The position numbers and the translations under genes are program-made. From Paroedura picta (lineage: Eukaryota > Chordata > Lepidosauria > Squamata > Gekkonidae): DNA of 64,000 nucleotides. The stretch spans positions 24,598,765 through 24,662,764 of the forward strand of contig NC_135369.1 of NCBI RefSeq assembly GCF_049243985.1, written 5' to 3'. This document shows, one piece after another, positions 36,286-41,662 of this stretch. The notes beneath the pieces were generated by a model. That model did no database searches. It was given only the letters and a program-made list of their open reading frames with translations, and was not told where the DNA came from. How positions within the stretch are numbered: the first letter of the stretch is position 1; the number at the start of each line of letters is the position of its first letter.

Positions 36286-38612
36286 TTTACCGTGTCCGTT
36301 GTGAAGAGACTAGGCCAGTAGAGTTCCAGTGACTTCTAGTGACATCAGCAACCATCTGAACTTCTGGGAAATGCCGCGTAATCCCTGGGGAGCTCTGTTC
36401 TAACCAAAGGCCCCACTTAGAGACCAGCCGTTCACCTATCCAGCCGAACACCTGAGCTGGTAAAACCAGCCACTTTCCTAATTTCTCCTGCTTTCCCAGA
36501 TATTAACGAGTGTGAAACGGGGGCCCACCAATGCACAGATTCCCAGAACTGCGTCAACTTCCACGGTGGCTATCGCTGCGTTGAGAAGAACCGCTGCCAG
36601 GAGCCATACGTGCAGGTCTCTGAAAAGTGAGTCTGTGAACCCGGCTGAGGGAGTTGTGGAGGGGTCCTGTTGCATCTGAGCGTGTTATTAACCTGTGGAA
36701 CTCACTCTCACAAGATTTCATAGAATCATAGAGTTGGAAGGAGCCTCATGGGTCATCTAGTCCAACCCCCTGTACTATGCAGGACACTCACAACCATTTC
36801 TAGCTTTAAAAAAGAAAAGAAAAAGTCTGACAATGGCTATAAGCCAAGAAAAGGGCGCCTCCGTGGCTGGAGGTAGCATAGCTCGGAATATGAGATGCAG
36901 AAGAGTCGAAGGACAAGGGCAGATTGTTGCCCTCAATGTCTTACTTGTGAGCTTCTTGCAAGCGTCCAGATGGCTACAGTTAGAAACCGAATGAATGGGC
37001 TTTTGTTCCTAAGTACAGTCAGGCAATTTTTACATTCTTCGCTTCTGTATGAACAGAGCAGGGTGAAAGGTGTATCACTGGACTGTGCTACTTGATTACA
37101 TGTCTTTAAGGTAGATGTTAAGATGTATCCCTCCCAAACTCAACACTTCATTCCCACCACAGTCGCTGCCTCTGCCCGGCCACAAACCTCCTCTGTCGAG
37201 ATAAGCCAACATCGATCGTCCACCGATATATGAGCATCACAGCTGACCGAACGGTGCCCTCTGACATCTTCCAGATCCAAGCCACTACTGTCTACCCTGG
37301 GGCTTACAACACGTTCCAGATTCGCTCAGGAAACGACCAAGGAGAGTTCTACATCCGAGTGAGTCAGCTTCTTGGTGATTGCCAATTGGAGAGGCCGCTG
37401 CTACGGCTGCCACCTCTCATAGAATCATGAAGAGACCTCCAGGGTCATCTAGTCCAGCCCTCCTGCACAATGAAGGAACTCACAACTACCTGCCCACCCA
37501 CAGGGCCCCCAATTTCACACCCCAGTGATCCCCCCACCCCCTCCACCAAAAATCTCCAGAATCAAACCTGGCCTGGAGAAAATTCACCTACTATCGAACA
37601 GTTGTGAATAGCAAACCCCTGGGAGTGCAAGGAAGGGCCACAAGGGACAAACCCTGGCACATCCCTTCCTGCCAACCCACTGCCTGAGTTCATAAAATAA
37701 GAATTTCTGTCAGATGGCTATCTAGCCTCTGCTTAAAAACTTCCAAAGGAGAGCTCACCACCTCCCGAGGAAGCCTGTTCTACCAAGGAACCACTTTAAT
37801 TATAGGGGAATTCCTTCTGGATGTTTAACCAAAAATTCTTTTGAATTAATTTCAACCCATTGGTTCTGGTCTGATCCTCTGGGGTAACAGAAAGCAATTC
37901 AAGTATTTGAAGATGGTTATCATATCACCTCTTAGTCATCTTCTCTCCAGGCTATACAGACCAAGCTCCCTCAACCTTTCCTCATACAACTTGGTCTCCA
38001 AACCCTTAACCATCTTTGTGGCCCTCCTCTGGAGCCACAGAGTGGAGTAAAGCAGTAACATCACCTCACATGATCTGGACACTGTGCTTCTTTTAATACA
38101 GCCCCAAATCCCATTTGCCTGTTTAGCCACCGAGTCACACTGCTGACTCATATTCAGTCTTTGGTCTACTAAGACTTCCAGATCCCTTTCACATGAACTA
38201 CTGCCAAGACAAGTCTCACCCATCCTATGATGTTTAGCAGAAGGTTGGGTAACTAGCAACAAATTGAATTCATGTTTGTTGCAAATCTTGTAGATCTGCA
38301 TCTCGGGGGCTAGTCCACACAAAAGTCACCTGCAGCCTGCTTGGCCTATGTGGACATACCCTGCAGGGAAATACTTTTCCAGCTCCCTTTTTGGCTCTCT
38401 AACCAGGAGGAAAGGACCAAACTGATGGTGTCTCCTTTTGCTCCCTGCAGCAAATCAACAACGTAAGTGCGATGCTGGTCTTGGCCCGTCCCGTGACAGG
38501 ACCCCGGGAGTTTGTGCTGGATTTGGAGATGGTCACCATGAACACCCTGATGAGCTACCGGTCCAGCTCAGTGCTACGCCTCACCGTCTTCGTGGGAGCC
38601 CACTCCTTCTAA
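9037..38612 (+). CDS. EFEMP2: Fibulin-4 (EGF-containing fibulin-like extracellular matrix protein 2), complete
   Basis: Fibulin-4 is a secreted matrix glycoprotein that helps assemble elastic fibres by binding tropoelastin, lysyl oxidase and fibrillin. The coding exons are 9037-9120, 10197-10245, 12265-12501, 26156-26278, 29113-29229, 31604-31723, 34100-34219, 36500-36626, 37163-37358 and 38451-38612. They join in phase to give 444 residues; I recall human fibulin-4 at 443. The order is a signal peptide (about 1-18), an atypical first cbEGF module with a proline-rich insert (about 45-123), five cbEGF modules (about 124-325), each opening D-x-D/N-E-C, and a C-terminal fibulin module (about 326-444) containing SIVHRYM, FQIQAT and VYPGAYN. 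Sequons NRS (exon 6 region) and NVS (about 395) fit known N-glycosylation positions. All introns fit GT-AG. The neighbour MUS81 is convergent, as in human. The start was chosen because its ATG opens a signal peptide just after a splice acceptor. Confidence 0.97.
9226..9420 (+). repeat. Interspersed repeat (type E), fuller copy
   Basis: It starts GGCTATTAGCCATGTTGGC and ends near GGACCATTGGTCTGATC. The right end is the reverse complement of the start of the copy at 30133-30255. It sits just after the first EFEMP2 coding exon, in the intron. Confidence 0.5.
9838..10115 (-). repeat. Sauria-like tRNA-derived SINE, antisense
   Basis: A (GAA)n tail at the left is followed by GAGTTGGTTCTTATATGCC, CAAAGCGGCTTACAGTCGCC and a tRNA head at the right, read inverted as AGAGCCAGTTTGGTGTAGTGG. 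It is full length and close to the copies at 43424 and 52357, so fairly young. It lies 80 bases upstream of the next EFEMP2 exon. Confidence 0.85.
10197..10245 (+). CDS. EFEMP2: EFEMP2 coding exon: start of atypical first EGF module
   Basis: The acceptor TTTCTGTGCTAG precedes 16 codons, [16 protein letters not shown], nearly identical in pattern to human fibulin-4. It ends in phase 1 at AAAG|GTACC, a weaker donor than its neighbours. Confidence 0.93.
10329..10415. mobile_element. Possible small MITE (CATTCAGAC ends)
   Basis: TTGCATTCAGACATTCAGAC at the left faces AGCATCTGAATGCAG at the right, an inverted pair. It resembles the clearer element at 18690-18751, which also has CATTCAGACATC-type ends. 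Confidence 0.35.
10462..11363. mobile_element. 0.9-kb TIR element (GGCCTATTCCRCACA family), copy 1
   Basis: The left end is CTAGGCCTATTCCACACAGG. The right end read inverted is CTAGGGCCCATTCAGCACAAG, so the ends are inverted repeats. The interior shares long blocks with 14737-14945 and 17762-18645: ATGCACAA, GTACACAATCTGC, a self-complementary AAGCGCTTCGTTGTAGCGCTT, AAGTGGATTC and GCGATCGCCATTT. No transposase frame is seen, so it is non-autonomous. It lies in the EFEMP2 intron between 10245 and 12265. Confidence 0.6.
12265..12501 (+). CDS. EFEMP2: EFEMP2 coding exon: first cbEGF module with proline-rich insert
   Basis: The acceptor is TTTCCTCAG; 79 codons run in phase 1 to phase 1. It opens [18 protein letters not shown] and YGGYLCLPR, then a proline-rich stretch of about 30 residues ([17 protein letters not shown]), then [14 protein letters not shown]. 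The insert is the hallmark of fibulin-4 and fibulin-3 first EGF modules. Here it looks longer than the human fibulin-4 insert as I recall it. The donor is GTGTGG|GTGAGT. Confidence 0.95.
12567..12695. mobile_element. TIR repeat (GTTGCCAAC family), truncated copy 3
   Basis: It starts AGGGTTGCCAGCTCTGG and carries TGGAGATTTGAGG, ATAATGCCATAGAGTTCAC and AAAGCAGCCATTTTC. It stops about two thirds of the way through, shortly before the MITE at 12704. Confidence 0.55.
12704..12837. mobile_element. 134-bp palindromic MITE (AGGGCCTATTCTGCA ends)
   Basis: The left end is AGGGCCTAGTCTGCACAC and the right end inverted is AGGGCCTATTCTGCATAC. Both arms carry GATAATGCACTTTCA(A/G)TG. The terminal motif resembles that of the 0.9-kb TIR elements (GGCCTATTCCRCACA), so the two may be moved by related transposases. 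Confidence 0.65.
13514..13658 (-). repeat. Sauria-like SINE, antisense, head missing
   Basis: It has the GAAGAAGAAGAG tail, GTTGGTTCTTATATGCCGC and CAAAGCGGCTTACAGTCGCC. It breaks off after GAGACCCCTGATATTATTG, where CR1 sequence begins, so the tRNA-like head is missing. Confidence 0.8.
13659..14650 (-). mobile_element. CR1 LINE 3' fragment, antisense, split by an L2 insertion
   Basis: 13659-13984 and 14512-14650 are the two halves of one antisense CR1 segment; for example TCTGTCAGGAACTTCTTCC is continued by AATTAATTTCAACCCACTGG. The same blocks run uninterrupted at 37417-38300 and 38731-39433. It covers only the last part of the ORF2 region and 3' sequence and is not mobile. Confidence 0.8.
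13985..14511 (+). mobile_element. L2 LINE 3' fragment nested in CR1
   Basis: It encodes the decayed L2 ORF2 C-terminal motif (TCCCTACCTGGTGGAATGAG, then GCAGGGCCTGTAAAACGGAG and CTCTTCCACCAGG), as in the longer copy at 47530-48568. It ends in a 3' UTR and an AATAATAAT tail at the CR1 junction. Confidence 0.75.
14737..14945. mobile_element. 0.9-kb TIR element family, truncated copy
   Basis: It starts CTTCCGCACTCG and follows copy 1 closely for about 200 bases (AAAGCGCTTCGTTGTAGCGC, AGTGGATTCACCCTCCGGAAAG, CAACACTAGC). It then stops, so the right half and right TIR are missing. Confidence 0.65.
15300..15497. mobile_element. TIR repeat (GTTGCCAAC family), copy 4
   Basis: The left end is TAGGGTTGCCAGCTCTGG and the right end GGGGACTGGCATCCC. 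It has the interior blocks TTATGGAGTCCACCCTCC and CTGGAGATGACCTATAATTC. It is complete by length (~198 bp), in the opposite sense to copy 1. Confidence 0.6.
15498..16479 (+). other. EFEMP2 large intron, unclassified stretch
   Basis: No gene or clear repeat is recognised. There is an AT-rich tail-like zone near 15970-16080. Confidence 0.35.
16480..16705 (+). repeat. Sauria-like SINE, sense, old
   Basis: It has CAGGTTCAATTCCCTGCTCC (B box), GATGACCTTGGGCTAGTTC, AGGCAATTGTAGGCCACTTT and a TTCTTCTTCT tail. The 5' part of the tRNA head is lost and the body is diverged. Confidence 0.7.
16796..16928. repeat. Interspersed repeat (type F) forming a perfect-looking fold-back
   Basis: The arm 16818-16855 (AGTAGCACCTTTAAGACC, then AACAAAG) is inverted at 16871-16908 around a 15-base loop, giving a 38-bp stem with one or two mismatches. 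Similar single arms occur at 50193 and 57955. The head TAGCCGTGTTGGTCTGAAG is typical of this repeat. Confidence 0.65.
17762..18645. mobile_element. 0.9-kb TIR element, near-complete copy 2
   Basis: The left end is TTGATTCCGCACAGCG and the right end inverted is CATTCCGCACAACC. The interior follows copy 1 (GTACACAATCTGCAACACTCC, GCGATCGCCATTTCC, GGGAAAGGGACTTTTCGGGAG). No transposase is encoded. The copies differ enough to suggest an old family. Confidence 0.6.
18690..18751. mobile_element. Very small palindromic MITE remnant
   Basis: GGTTCAGACATCAAACC at the left faces GGTTTATTGTGATGTCTGAA at the right. It is related by its ends to 10329-10415. Confidence 0.45.
18752..22278 (+). other. EFEMP2 large intron, mostly unclassified
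   Basis: No exon was recognised. It includes a decayed GCAGATGCCAGGAGC tandem-like zone at 19405-19575, two short CA runs (near 19980 and 20085), an AT-rich stretch 20760-21000, and a worn SINE-like piece near 21060-21185. Confidence 0.4.
19405..19575. repeat. Decayed minisatellite-like array
   Basis: The phrase GCAGATGCCAGGA or GCAGATGCTGGGAGC recurs about every 45-60 bases, with GGGCCCTGCTG or AGGCCCTGCTG between. This gives three to four worn units and an accidental open frame. Confidence 0.4.
22279..23622 (+). repeat. tRNA-derived SINE (type B), sense, split by a CR1 insertion
   Basis: The head GGGGCTGTGACTCAATGATAG and B box GGTTCAATTCCTGAC lie at 22279-22420. The 3' end, GTCAGAGTAAACAGTGCTGACC and GGTATAAGGCAGCTTAATG, lies at 23557-23622 after the CR1. 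The intact copy at 23650-23841 shows the two parts belong together. Confidence 0.75.
22421..23556 (+). mobile_element. CR1 LINE 3' segment, sense
   Basis: It begins inside the reverse transcriptase (LFNVFINDF-like, then a worn ADDTKLEG) and runs through [19 protein letters not shown] to the CR1 3' end TTGGACTAGATGACCCTGG and TTCTATGATT. It is 5' truncated, as is usual for CR1, with several frame breaks, and sits inside a type B SINE. Confidence 0.88.
23650..23841 (+). repeat. tRNA-derived SINE (type B), sense
   Basis: It has ATGCTGTGGCTCAATGAAAG (A box), CTGGGTTCAGTCTTGG (B box), TGACCTCCACCTGAG and CTGACCTTGATGGACCGATG. It is nearly full length. Confidence 0.75.
24072..24283. mobile_element. 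TIR repeat (GTTGCCAAC family), copy 5
   Basis: It carries GGGGTGGAGTCTGCTGAGG, GGCATAATGCAATACACCCC, AGCAGCCATTTTATCTAGG and the end CCTGAAGGCTGCCATCCC. The left terminus is worn. Confidence 0.55.
24896..25170. mobile_element. TIR repeat (GTTGCCAAC family), copy 6, split by a hAT half-copy
   Basis: It starts AGGGATGCCAACCTCCTGG and ends near GCCTGGATCTGGTACCC. The segment 24987-25058 is a later insertion flanked by CTTTGGAG on both sides. Confidence 0.65.
24987..25058. mobile_element. Half of a palindromic hAT-like MITE, with intact target duplication
   Basis: The segment runs from CATTTGCTGGCAGGGGCTC to GACTACCCCTG, the right half only of the family seen whole at 1943, 49944 and 53604. CTTTGGAG at 24979-24986 is repeated at 25059-25066. 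The left arm is missing exactly from the hairpin centre. Confidence 0.8.
25465..25620 (+). repeat. tRNA-derived SINE (type B), sense
   Basis: It has GGGCCATGGCTCAGGGGTGG (A box), ATTCAGTCCATGGCATCTCC (B box region) and CAGAGTAGACAGTACTT. The far 3' end is missing. Confidence 0.65.
25745..26040 (-). mobile_element. L2 LINE 3' fragment, antisense
   Basis: The - strand carries GCCCCTGCTCCAACCTGGTGG and downstream matches to the L2 C-terminal region at 48100-48280. It is short and worn, 115 bases upstream of an EFEMP2 exon. Confidence 0.6.
26156..26278 (+). CDS. EFEMP2: EFEMP2 coding exon: cbEGF module 2
   Basis: The acceptor CCTTCTGTACAG ends the 13.65-kb intron. 41 codons open [12 protein letters not shown] and end [13 protein letters not shown], with six cysteines. 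The D-x-D-E-C start and GGFHCQC pattern are a calcium-binding EGF domain. The donor is GTGG|GTGAGT. Confidence 0.96.
26408..26832. mobile_element. hAT-like MITE (CTTTCTCAAC ends)
   Basis: GGGCTTTCTCAACC at the left faces GTTGAGAAAGGCTGG at the right. It shares interior blocks with the copy at 59608-60170, which has an exact 8-bp duplication. It contains ATGACATGACCCAGTGCTTG and CCTTATATGGTCATG. Confidence 0.65.
27281..27525 (+). repeat. Sauria-like SINE, sense
   Basis: The tRNA head AGAGCCAGCTTGGTGTAGTGG is followed by GGTGACCTTGGGCTCATCAC, GGATGTCTCTTGTGGGGAG and a short TCTTC tail. It is full length. Confidence 0.8.
27712..27972. repeat. Interspersed repeat (type G), probable DNA transposon remnant
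   Basis: CCAATGTGGTGCCCACCAGCC, GATTGACCACTGGAGATCTG and GTTGCCACCACAGGG recur in order at 41663-41845, and partly at 29305-29683. Confidence 0.45.
28085..28374 (-). repeat. tRNA-derived SINE (type D), full length, antisense
   Basis: It has a (GGTAAA)n-like left end, TGACCCTTGGGGTGACACCC, CAACCTTGAGCCGGCTGC and a head read inverted as AGAGCCTCTTGTGGCGCAGAG. It is the best copy of this family in the window. Confidence 0.75.
28690..28870 (-). repeat. tRNA-derived SINE (type C), antisense, worn
   Basis: It has CATTTTATCCTCACAGCAGCC, GATCACCCACTGAGCTTCA and TTTGAACTCAGGTCTCC, as in the copies at 2318 and 35722. Confidence 0.5.
29113..29229 (+). CDS. EFEMP2: EFEMP2 coding exon: cbEGF module 3
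   Basis: The acceptor is CCCCCTTGCAG. 39 codons open [16 protein letters not shown] and include [15 protein letters not shown] and the glycosylation sequon NRS, as in human. The donor is GTTG|GTAAGG. Confidence 0.96.
29305..29683. repeat. Interspersed repeat (type G), longer copy
   Basis: GGTGCCTTCCAGTGAGGC, GGCTTCTGATTGGCTGTG and GCAGCAGCTGCTCTCACAGC lead to AAAATGGTTGGGTACCCCTGC. The right end has a hAT-like look (inverted GCAGGGGTACCCAACC). Confidence 0.45.
30133..30255 (-). repeat. Interspersed repeat (type E), antisense end
   Basis: It has GCTGGATCAGACCAGTGG, TCCACCTAGTCCAGCATTC and GTCTCACACAGTGGCCAAGC. This is the reverse complement of the right end of 9226-9420. Confidence 0.55.
30704..30800 (+). 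repeat. (GGAA)n microsatellite
   Basis: About 24 uninterrupted GGAA units are followed by four to five GGCA units to about 30813. It lies in an EFEMP2 intron and gives open frames in several phases that are not genes. Confidence 0.97.
31263..31443. mobile_element. TIR repeat (GTTGCCAAC family), copy 7
   Basis: It starts GGGTTGCCAACCTCCAGG and ends CCCAGCTGAGGGTTGGCACCC. It has CAGATCAGTTCCCCCAGAG and AAAATGGCTGTTTTGG. It is near complete, 160 bases upstream of an EFEMP2 exon. Confidence 0.65.
31604..31723 (+). CDS. EFEMP2: EFEMP2 coding exon: cbEGF module 4
   Basis: The acceptor is CACTTTCCCCAG. 40 codons open [16 protein letters not shown] and include [15 protein letters not shown]. The donor is AAAG|GTAAGT. 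Confidence 0.96.
32413..32652 (+). repeat. Sauria-like SINE, sense
   Basis: It has TTTAATCTGGAAAGCCGGG, GGGTGACCTTGGATCGGTC, CCCCACCTACCTTACAAGG and a weak CTTGTCTTCT tail. The head is partly lost. Confidence 0.7.
32893..33178 (-). repeat. Sauria-like SINE, antisense, full length
   Basis: It starts AGAAGAATTGGTTTTTATATG, passes CAAAGCGGCTTACAATCACC, and ends in a tRNA head read inverted as AGAGCTGGCGTGGTGCAGTGG. Confidence 0.82.
33395..33540 (+). mobile_element. LINE-type 3' tail (L2-like)
   Basis: GTGAACCACCCTGAGCCTG and a (TAAA)n tail match the 3' end of the L2 copy at 48500-48565. Nothing upstream is coding. Confidence 0.5.
34100..34219 (+). CDS. EFEMP2: EFEMP2 coding exon: cbEGF module 5
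   Basis: The acceptor is TTTGCTTTCCAG. 40 codons open [18 protein letters not shown] and include [14 protein letters not shown]. The donor is CAAG|GTAATC. Confidence 0.96.
34370..34563 (-). repeat. Sauria-like SINE, antisense, tail truncated
   Basis: It has AATATTACCGCTCGGTCAAAAC, GGAATCAAACCCGGCTAGCC and a final CACTACGCCTAGCTGGC (tRNA head). The tail half is missing. Confidence 0.7.
34565..34655 (-). repeat. tRNA-derived SINE (type B) head, antisense
   Basis: Read inverted it is GGGCTGTGGCTTAGTGGTAG and GGTTCAATCCCCAGCACC, a good A box and B box. It lies directly against the Sauria SINE before it. Not scored as a tRNA gene because it continues into the SINE body and lacks a clean acceptor stem. 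Confidence 0.65.
34761..35214 (-). mobile_element. CR1 LINE 3' fragment, antisense (different subfamily)
   Basis: It starts TCATAGAATCATAGAGTTGG and has CTAGTCCAACCCCCTGC, GAGCTCACCACCTC and GTCGCTCTCCTCTGTACC. The wording differs from the other CR1 copies (for example CATCTAGTCC, then ACGCAGGATCAGCCC), which suggests another CR1 lineage. Confidence 0.85.
35222..35640 (-). repeat. Sauria-like SINE, antisense, split by a small MITE
   Basis: The left part ends CCCCACTTTTCACCGAG; the right part resumes AGGAGTCTCAAAGATGC, the expected next block. The segment 35262-35438 between them is foreign. Confidence 0.7.
35262..35438. mobile_element. 177-bp MITE-like insertion in a SINE
   Basis: The left end GACCGTTTCTGCACTGG and the inverted right end GAAGACCATTTCCACATC share GACC(R)TTTC(Y)(R)CA, a degenerate TIR. 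Confidence 0.5.
35722..35872 (-). repeat. tRNA-derived SINE (type C), antisense
   Basis: It has TTTCTCCCCAATGGGGACC, GGCCCAAGGTCTTCCAGTG and GACAGTCTAACCC. Confidence 0.6.
35955..36220 (+). repeat. Sauria-like SINE, sense
   Basis: It has AGAGCCGGGTAGTGGTTACG, GTTTGATTCCTCACTCCTCC, GAGATTGTAAGACGCTTTGAG and an AACTCTTCTTCTCTTCT tail. A run of AATC units follows at about 36246-36280. Confidence 0.78.
36500..36626 (+). CDS. EFEMP2: EFEMP2 coding exon: cbEGF module 6
   Basis: The acceptor is CCTGCTTTCCCAG. It opens [12 protein letters not shown] and includes [13 protein letters not shown] and EPYVQVSE. It ends in phase 2 (GAAAA|GTGAGT), the point where the EGF array meets the C-terminal module, as in other fibulins. 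Confidence 0.96.
36719..36800 (-). mobile_element. CR1 3' tip, antisense
   Basis: It has TCATAGAATCATAGAGTTGG, GGGTCATCTAGTCCAACCC and GCAGGACACTCACAACC, then breaks off. Confidence 0.8.
37163..37358 (+). CDS. EFEMP2: EFEMP2 coding exon: fibulin C-terminal module, first part
   Basis: The acceptor is CCCACCACAG. The split codon makes N326. 65 further codons include [33 protein letters not shown] and [14 protein letters not shown]. The donor is ATCCGA|GTGAGT, phase 0. Confidence 0.97.
37417..38300 (-). mobile_element. CR1 LINE 3' fragment, antisense
   Basis: It starts TCATAGAATCATGAAGAG and continues through CATCTTTGTGGCCCTCCTC to the region encoding [19 protein letters not shown] on the - strand. 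It is several hundred bases long with a few internal losses, and lies in the last EFEMP2 intron. Confidence 0.87.
38451..38612 (+). CDS. EFEMP2: EFEMP2 last coding exon
   Basis: The acceptor is TTTTGCTCCCTGCAG. 53 codons and a TAA stop follow. It opens [18 protein letters not shown] with the conserved NVS sequon, then [10 protein letters not shown] and ends VFVGAHSF. The human end is VFVGAYTF as I recall. Confidence 0.97.
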   Translation, partial: QINNVSAMLVLARPVTGPREFVLDLEMVTMNTLMSYRSSSVLRLTVFVGAHSF

Positions 38613-38730
38613 TCAAGTAGAAGCCTCCCCTCGCCTGGCGGGGAGGGGAAGGGTAAGCCTTGGAGACCACTCTGCCTAGTCTGTCCTCTCCACTCAACAA
38701 CAGGTTGGCCTCAGTTCTTTTCTGCTCATT

Positions 38731-39433
38731 TCATAGAATCATAGAATAATAGAGTTGGAAGGGACCTCATGGGTCATCTAGTCCAACCCACTGCACTGTG
38801 CAGGACACCCACAACCCTATTGCTCATCCATTGTAACCTGCCACCCCCTTGAGCCTTCAAAGAATCAGTCTCTCTGTCAGGTGGCTATCCAGCCTCTGTT
38901 TACAAATTTCCAGAGATGGAAAACCCACCACCTCCTGAGGAAGCCTGTTCCACTGAGGAACCACTCTGTCAGGAACTTCCTGGATGTTTAGACAAAATTT
39001 CCTTTGGATTAATTTCAACCCATTGGTTCTGGTCCGTCCCTCTGGAGCAAGAGAGAACAGCTCTGTTCCATCCTCTATATGGCAGCCTTTTAAATACTTG
39101 AAGATGTTTATCAGATCCCCTCTCAGTTGTCTCCTCTCTAGGCTAAACAGACCAAGCTCCCCCAACCTTTCTTCATACGTCTTGGTCTCCAAACCCCTCA
39201 CCATCTTTGTTGCCCTCCTCTGGACGCGTTCCAGTTTGTCAACATCCCTCTTCAATTGGGGTGCCCAAAACTGAACACGGTACTCCAAGTGAGGCTGAAC
39301 CAGAGCAGAGTAAAGCGGTACCATCACCTCCCGTGATCTGGACATGATACTCCTTTTGATACAGCCCAAAATCCCATTTGCCTTTTTAGCCATTGAGTCA
39401 CACTGCTGACTCATGTTCAATGTATGGTCTACT
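38731..39433 (-). mobile_element. CR1 LINE 3' fragment in the EFEMP2 3' region, antisense
   Basis: It starts 119 bases after the EFEMP2 stop. The - strand reads a long almost unbroken CR1 ORF2 C-terminal piece ([47 protein letters not shown]). It is the youngest-looking CR1 copy here. It probably lies inside the EFEMP2 3' UTR. Confidence 0.88.
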
Positions 39434-41014
39434 ATTTGGTTTAACAATCTGCAAATGGGCACATTCAGCCACGTCTGTATTGTGCCCCCCCCCCCCAATC
39501 TTGTGACAGGCTCTGCCTGAGCCAGTTGGGAGGGTGCCCTCCTCCTCTCCCAGCCGTACACAAACTGTGCAAAAGTAAATTATTCCAAAAGGCTTTTCTA
39601 GAGACAACAGCTAAGCTGCCACAGTCAAGTTGGTAGTCGTTCCTCATGGCTTCCCTCCAGTTTATTTCTAGCTTGCCCCACTTTGAAGGATTCTGGAGTA
39701 AAGAACAGGGAACTGTTCAGTATTTTTCTTACATTTGAAGGGTACCGTGGCATCTAACAGCAGAGGCTGCACTCCCTGGCCTCAGGATGAAGTGGTGTGG
39801 CTCACAAGAATTCAGGGGATCGCAAAAAGCACTCTGCACATTCCCAGAGCTCTCCTGTCATTTTTTGCTTTGCATTCCAGGCTTAGCCCTTCAGTTCAGA
39901 CTAACATAAATAAATGCACAAATGAGTCACAGAGGGGAAAATGCACAGACGGGGAACAAGTAGTTCTGGGACTGAATCCAGAGTGAAAGCTGAATTTTCA
40001 GCTCTGTGGCTTAATCCCCGATAGGTATGCTTTTTCCTCCCTGTGATAATTGGGGGGGGGGGGGGAGGTGGTTCCCATGCAAAGCTATTCTGCTGAGGTT
40101 CAAAGACACATTCCCTTGTTAACTACTTTGTTAATCCCAGGCCTCAGACGGGGTTCTGCGGCTGAGCTGTACCAACGCCTGGATGCCTCTCTCTTTCCTA
40201 ACAGCAAATCTTCAAGGTGAATTTAATGTGTTCTCTTTAGCATCACTTCTTCCTGCCCTTTCTTCTCCACACCCCCTTGCAGAAGCACCTGCCTGGGCAG
40301 AAAAGAAAACGGAGAGACCAGAAGGGGACGACCCAACAGCCAGGGAGGGATGCCACAGCCTTGCTTCCTTCCCAGCACCATCGATAGCCACGCCTGGATG
40401 AGGCCCCCCAGCAGCCAGCGGTGTGGCTTACAGACCGGTTGCTCACCCTGGGACATGGCCACTCTTTGAGCCACAACGGTGCCAGCAATGAACCTCTGCC
40501 TCCGGCTCCCGGGGAGGGGTGGCGGGGAGAAGAGAGAACCTGCCCCCTGCATATTGGAGCCAGGAAAAGGACTTTGGACCCTGTTGCAAATCTTCATTTC
40601 TGTTTTCTGGTTAAAAAGAAAAAGACGTACAAAAATTAGTAAAAGTTTTGAAAAGGAAAGACCTCGGAGAGACGTTCTGTGCCGATGCATGCCCGATCCG
40701 AATTGCTCCATGCAAGGGTCAGTTTTTACTCTCTCTTTCGATAAAGGTTTCCTTGTTTCAGTTGGGAAAAAGGGCCATAAGAAAAAGGCAATCCCTTCCG
40801 TCCAGCCCTGCTTGTTTTTTGGAGGTCCTGCAAAAAATCCCCCCCCCCACACACACACTAGCTTTTGGATACAAATTACCTGCCCCAGCATGGGCAGGTT
40901 CACACACGCAGTTGACCCTGGTACTGCACAGCACCAAGAGATGATTTGCATGTGTGCATATAAAGCCATTGTGCCCTAACCCGGGGGTAAGCCTAGGTTT
41001 ACTCAATCTTTCAG
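39434..41014 (+). other. Probable EFEMP2 3' UTR and intergenic sequence
   Basis: No repeat is recognised in most of this stretch. It is single-copy in look, with a C run at 39484 and a G run at 40053. A 248-codon open frame on the - strand (40223-40969) resembles nothing and lacks gene features. The 3' UTR may end within it. Confidence 0.4.
39909..39914 (+). terminator. EFEMP2: Candidate EFEMP2 poly(A) signal AATAAA
   Basis: It is the first AATAAA seen after the stop that lies outside the CR1 copy, 1.3 kb downstream. Variants GATAAA (near 40740) and TATAAA (near 40959) are alternatives. No U/GU-rich element clearly favours one. Confidence 0.3.
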
Positions 41015-41215
41015 ATATTGGAAAGTACAGATCTTTCAGATCTGGTCAGCCCTGGCCAGTATTTGGATGGGAGACCTCCAAGCAACACCAGGCTTGCTGC
41101 AGAGAAAGCCAGGCAATGGCAAAGCACCTCTGAATGCCTTTTGCCTTGAAACCCCCAGGGGGTTGCCGTCAGCCAGCTGTGATTGGACAGCAATTTCCGC
41201 CAATAGACAAGCCAT
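41015..41215 (+). repeat. 5S rRNA-derived SINE, sense
   Basis: CAGCCCTGGCCAGTATTTGG and ATGGGAGACC match the 5S rRNA internal promoter region. They are followed by the SINE body GGCAATGGCAAAGCACCTCTG and GGGTTGCCGTCAGCCAGCTG. Not a 5S gene: the rRNA part is short and diverged. Confidence 0.7.
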
Positions 41216-41662
41216 TCTAGCAGGGCTAGAACATTCATATCAGGCACCCCAGTTTCCACCTTGGGACAATTCCTGCGGATTCCAGTTTCGAGTTGTGATG
41301 GTTATACACAGCTATGTGAACCACCACAGTTGCCTTGAGGGACTGAAAACCATCCCCCCCCAAAAAAAAATAAAATTAGGCCAGCATGGGGTTGCTAGAA
41401 GCCACCATCCAAATGACCCAGCCTGATAAATTCATAAAGTAGGAGCTGATCCTGGGTAGAGTAACAAAGATGTAGCCGGATTGGATGGCAATTCTAGCAA
41501 AAGAGGTAGGCAGCTGGGCCTTTCCACGTACCCAGAGGGAAAGCTGCTTCTGCAGGCAACTCACCCTTGTTAAGGATTGGGACAGTTGCATCCAATGGCC
41601 ACTAACAGCCTCTTCCTTCAGTGCGTTCGGAAAAGCCACTCACCATAAAGACGGAGCAGGGC

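Noticed and set aside
38857-39561. A 234-codon frame that looks like a reverse-transcriptase end
   Set aside because: It is a CR1 LINE fragment, 5' truncated, not a host gene.
40223-40969. A 248-codon open frame on the - strand
   Set aside because: It resembles no protein family, has no start context, splice or domain support, overlaps the probable EFEMP2 3' UTR and is matched by open frames on the other strand of similar quality.
41015-41215. Possible 5S rRNA gene
   Set aside because: Only the internal part is 5S-like, it is diverged, and it runs into a SINE body.
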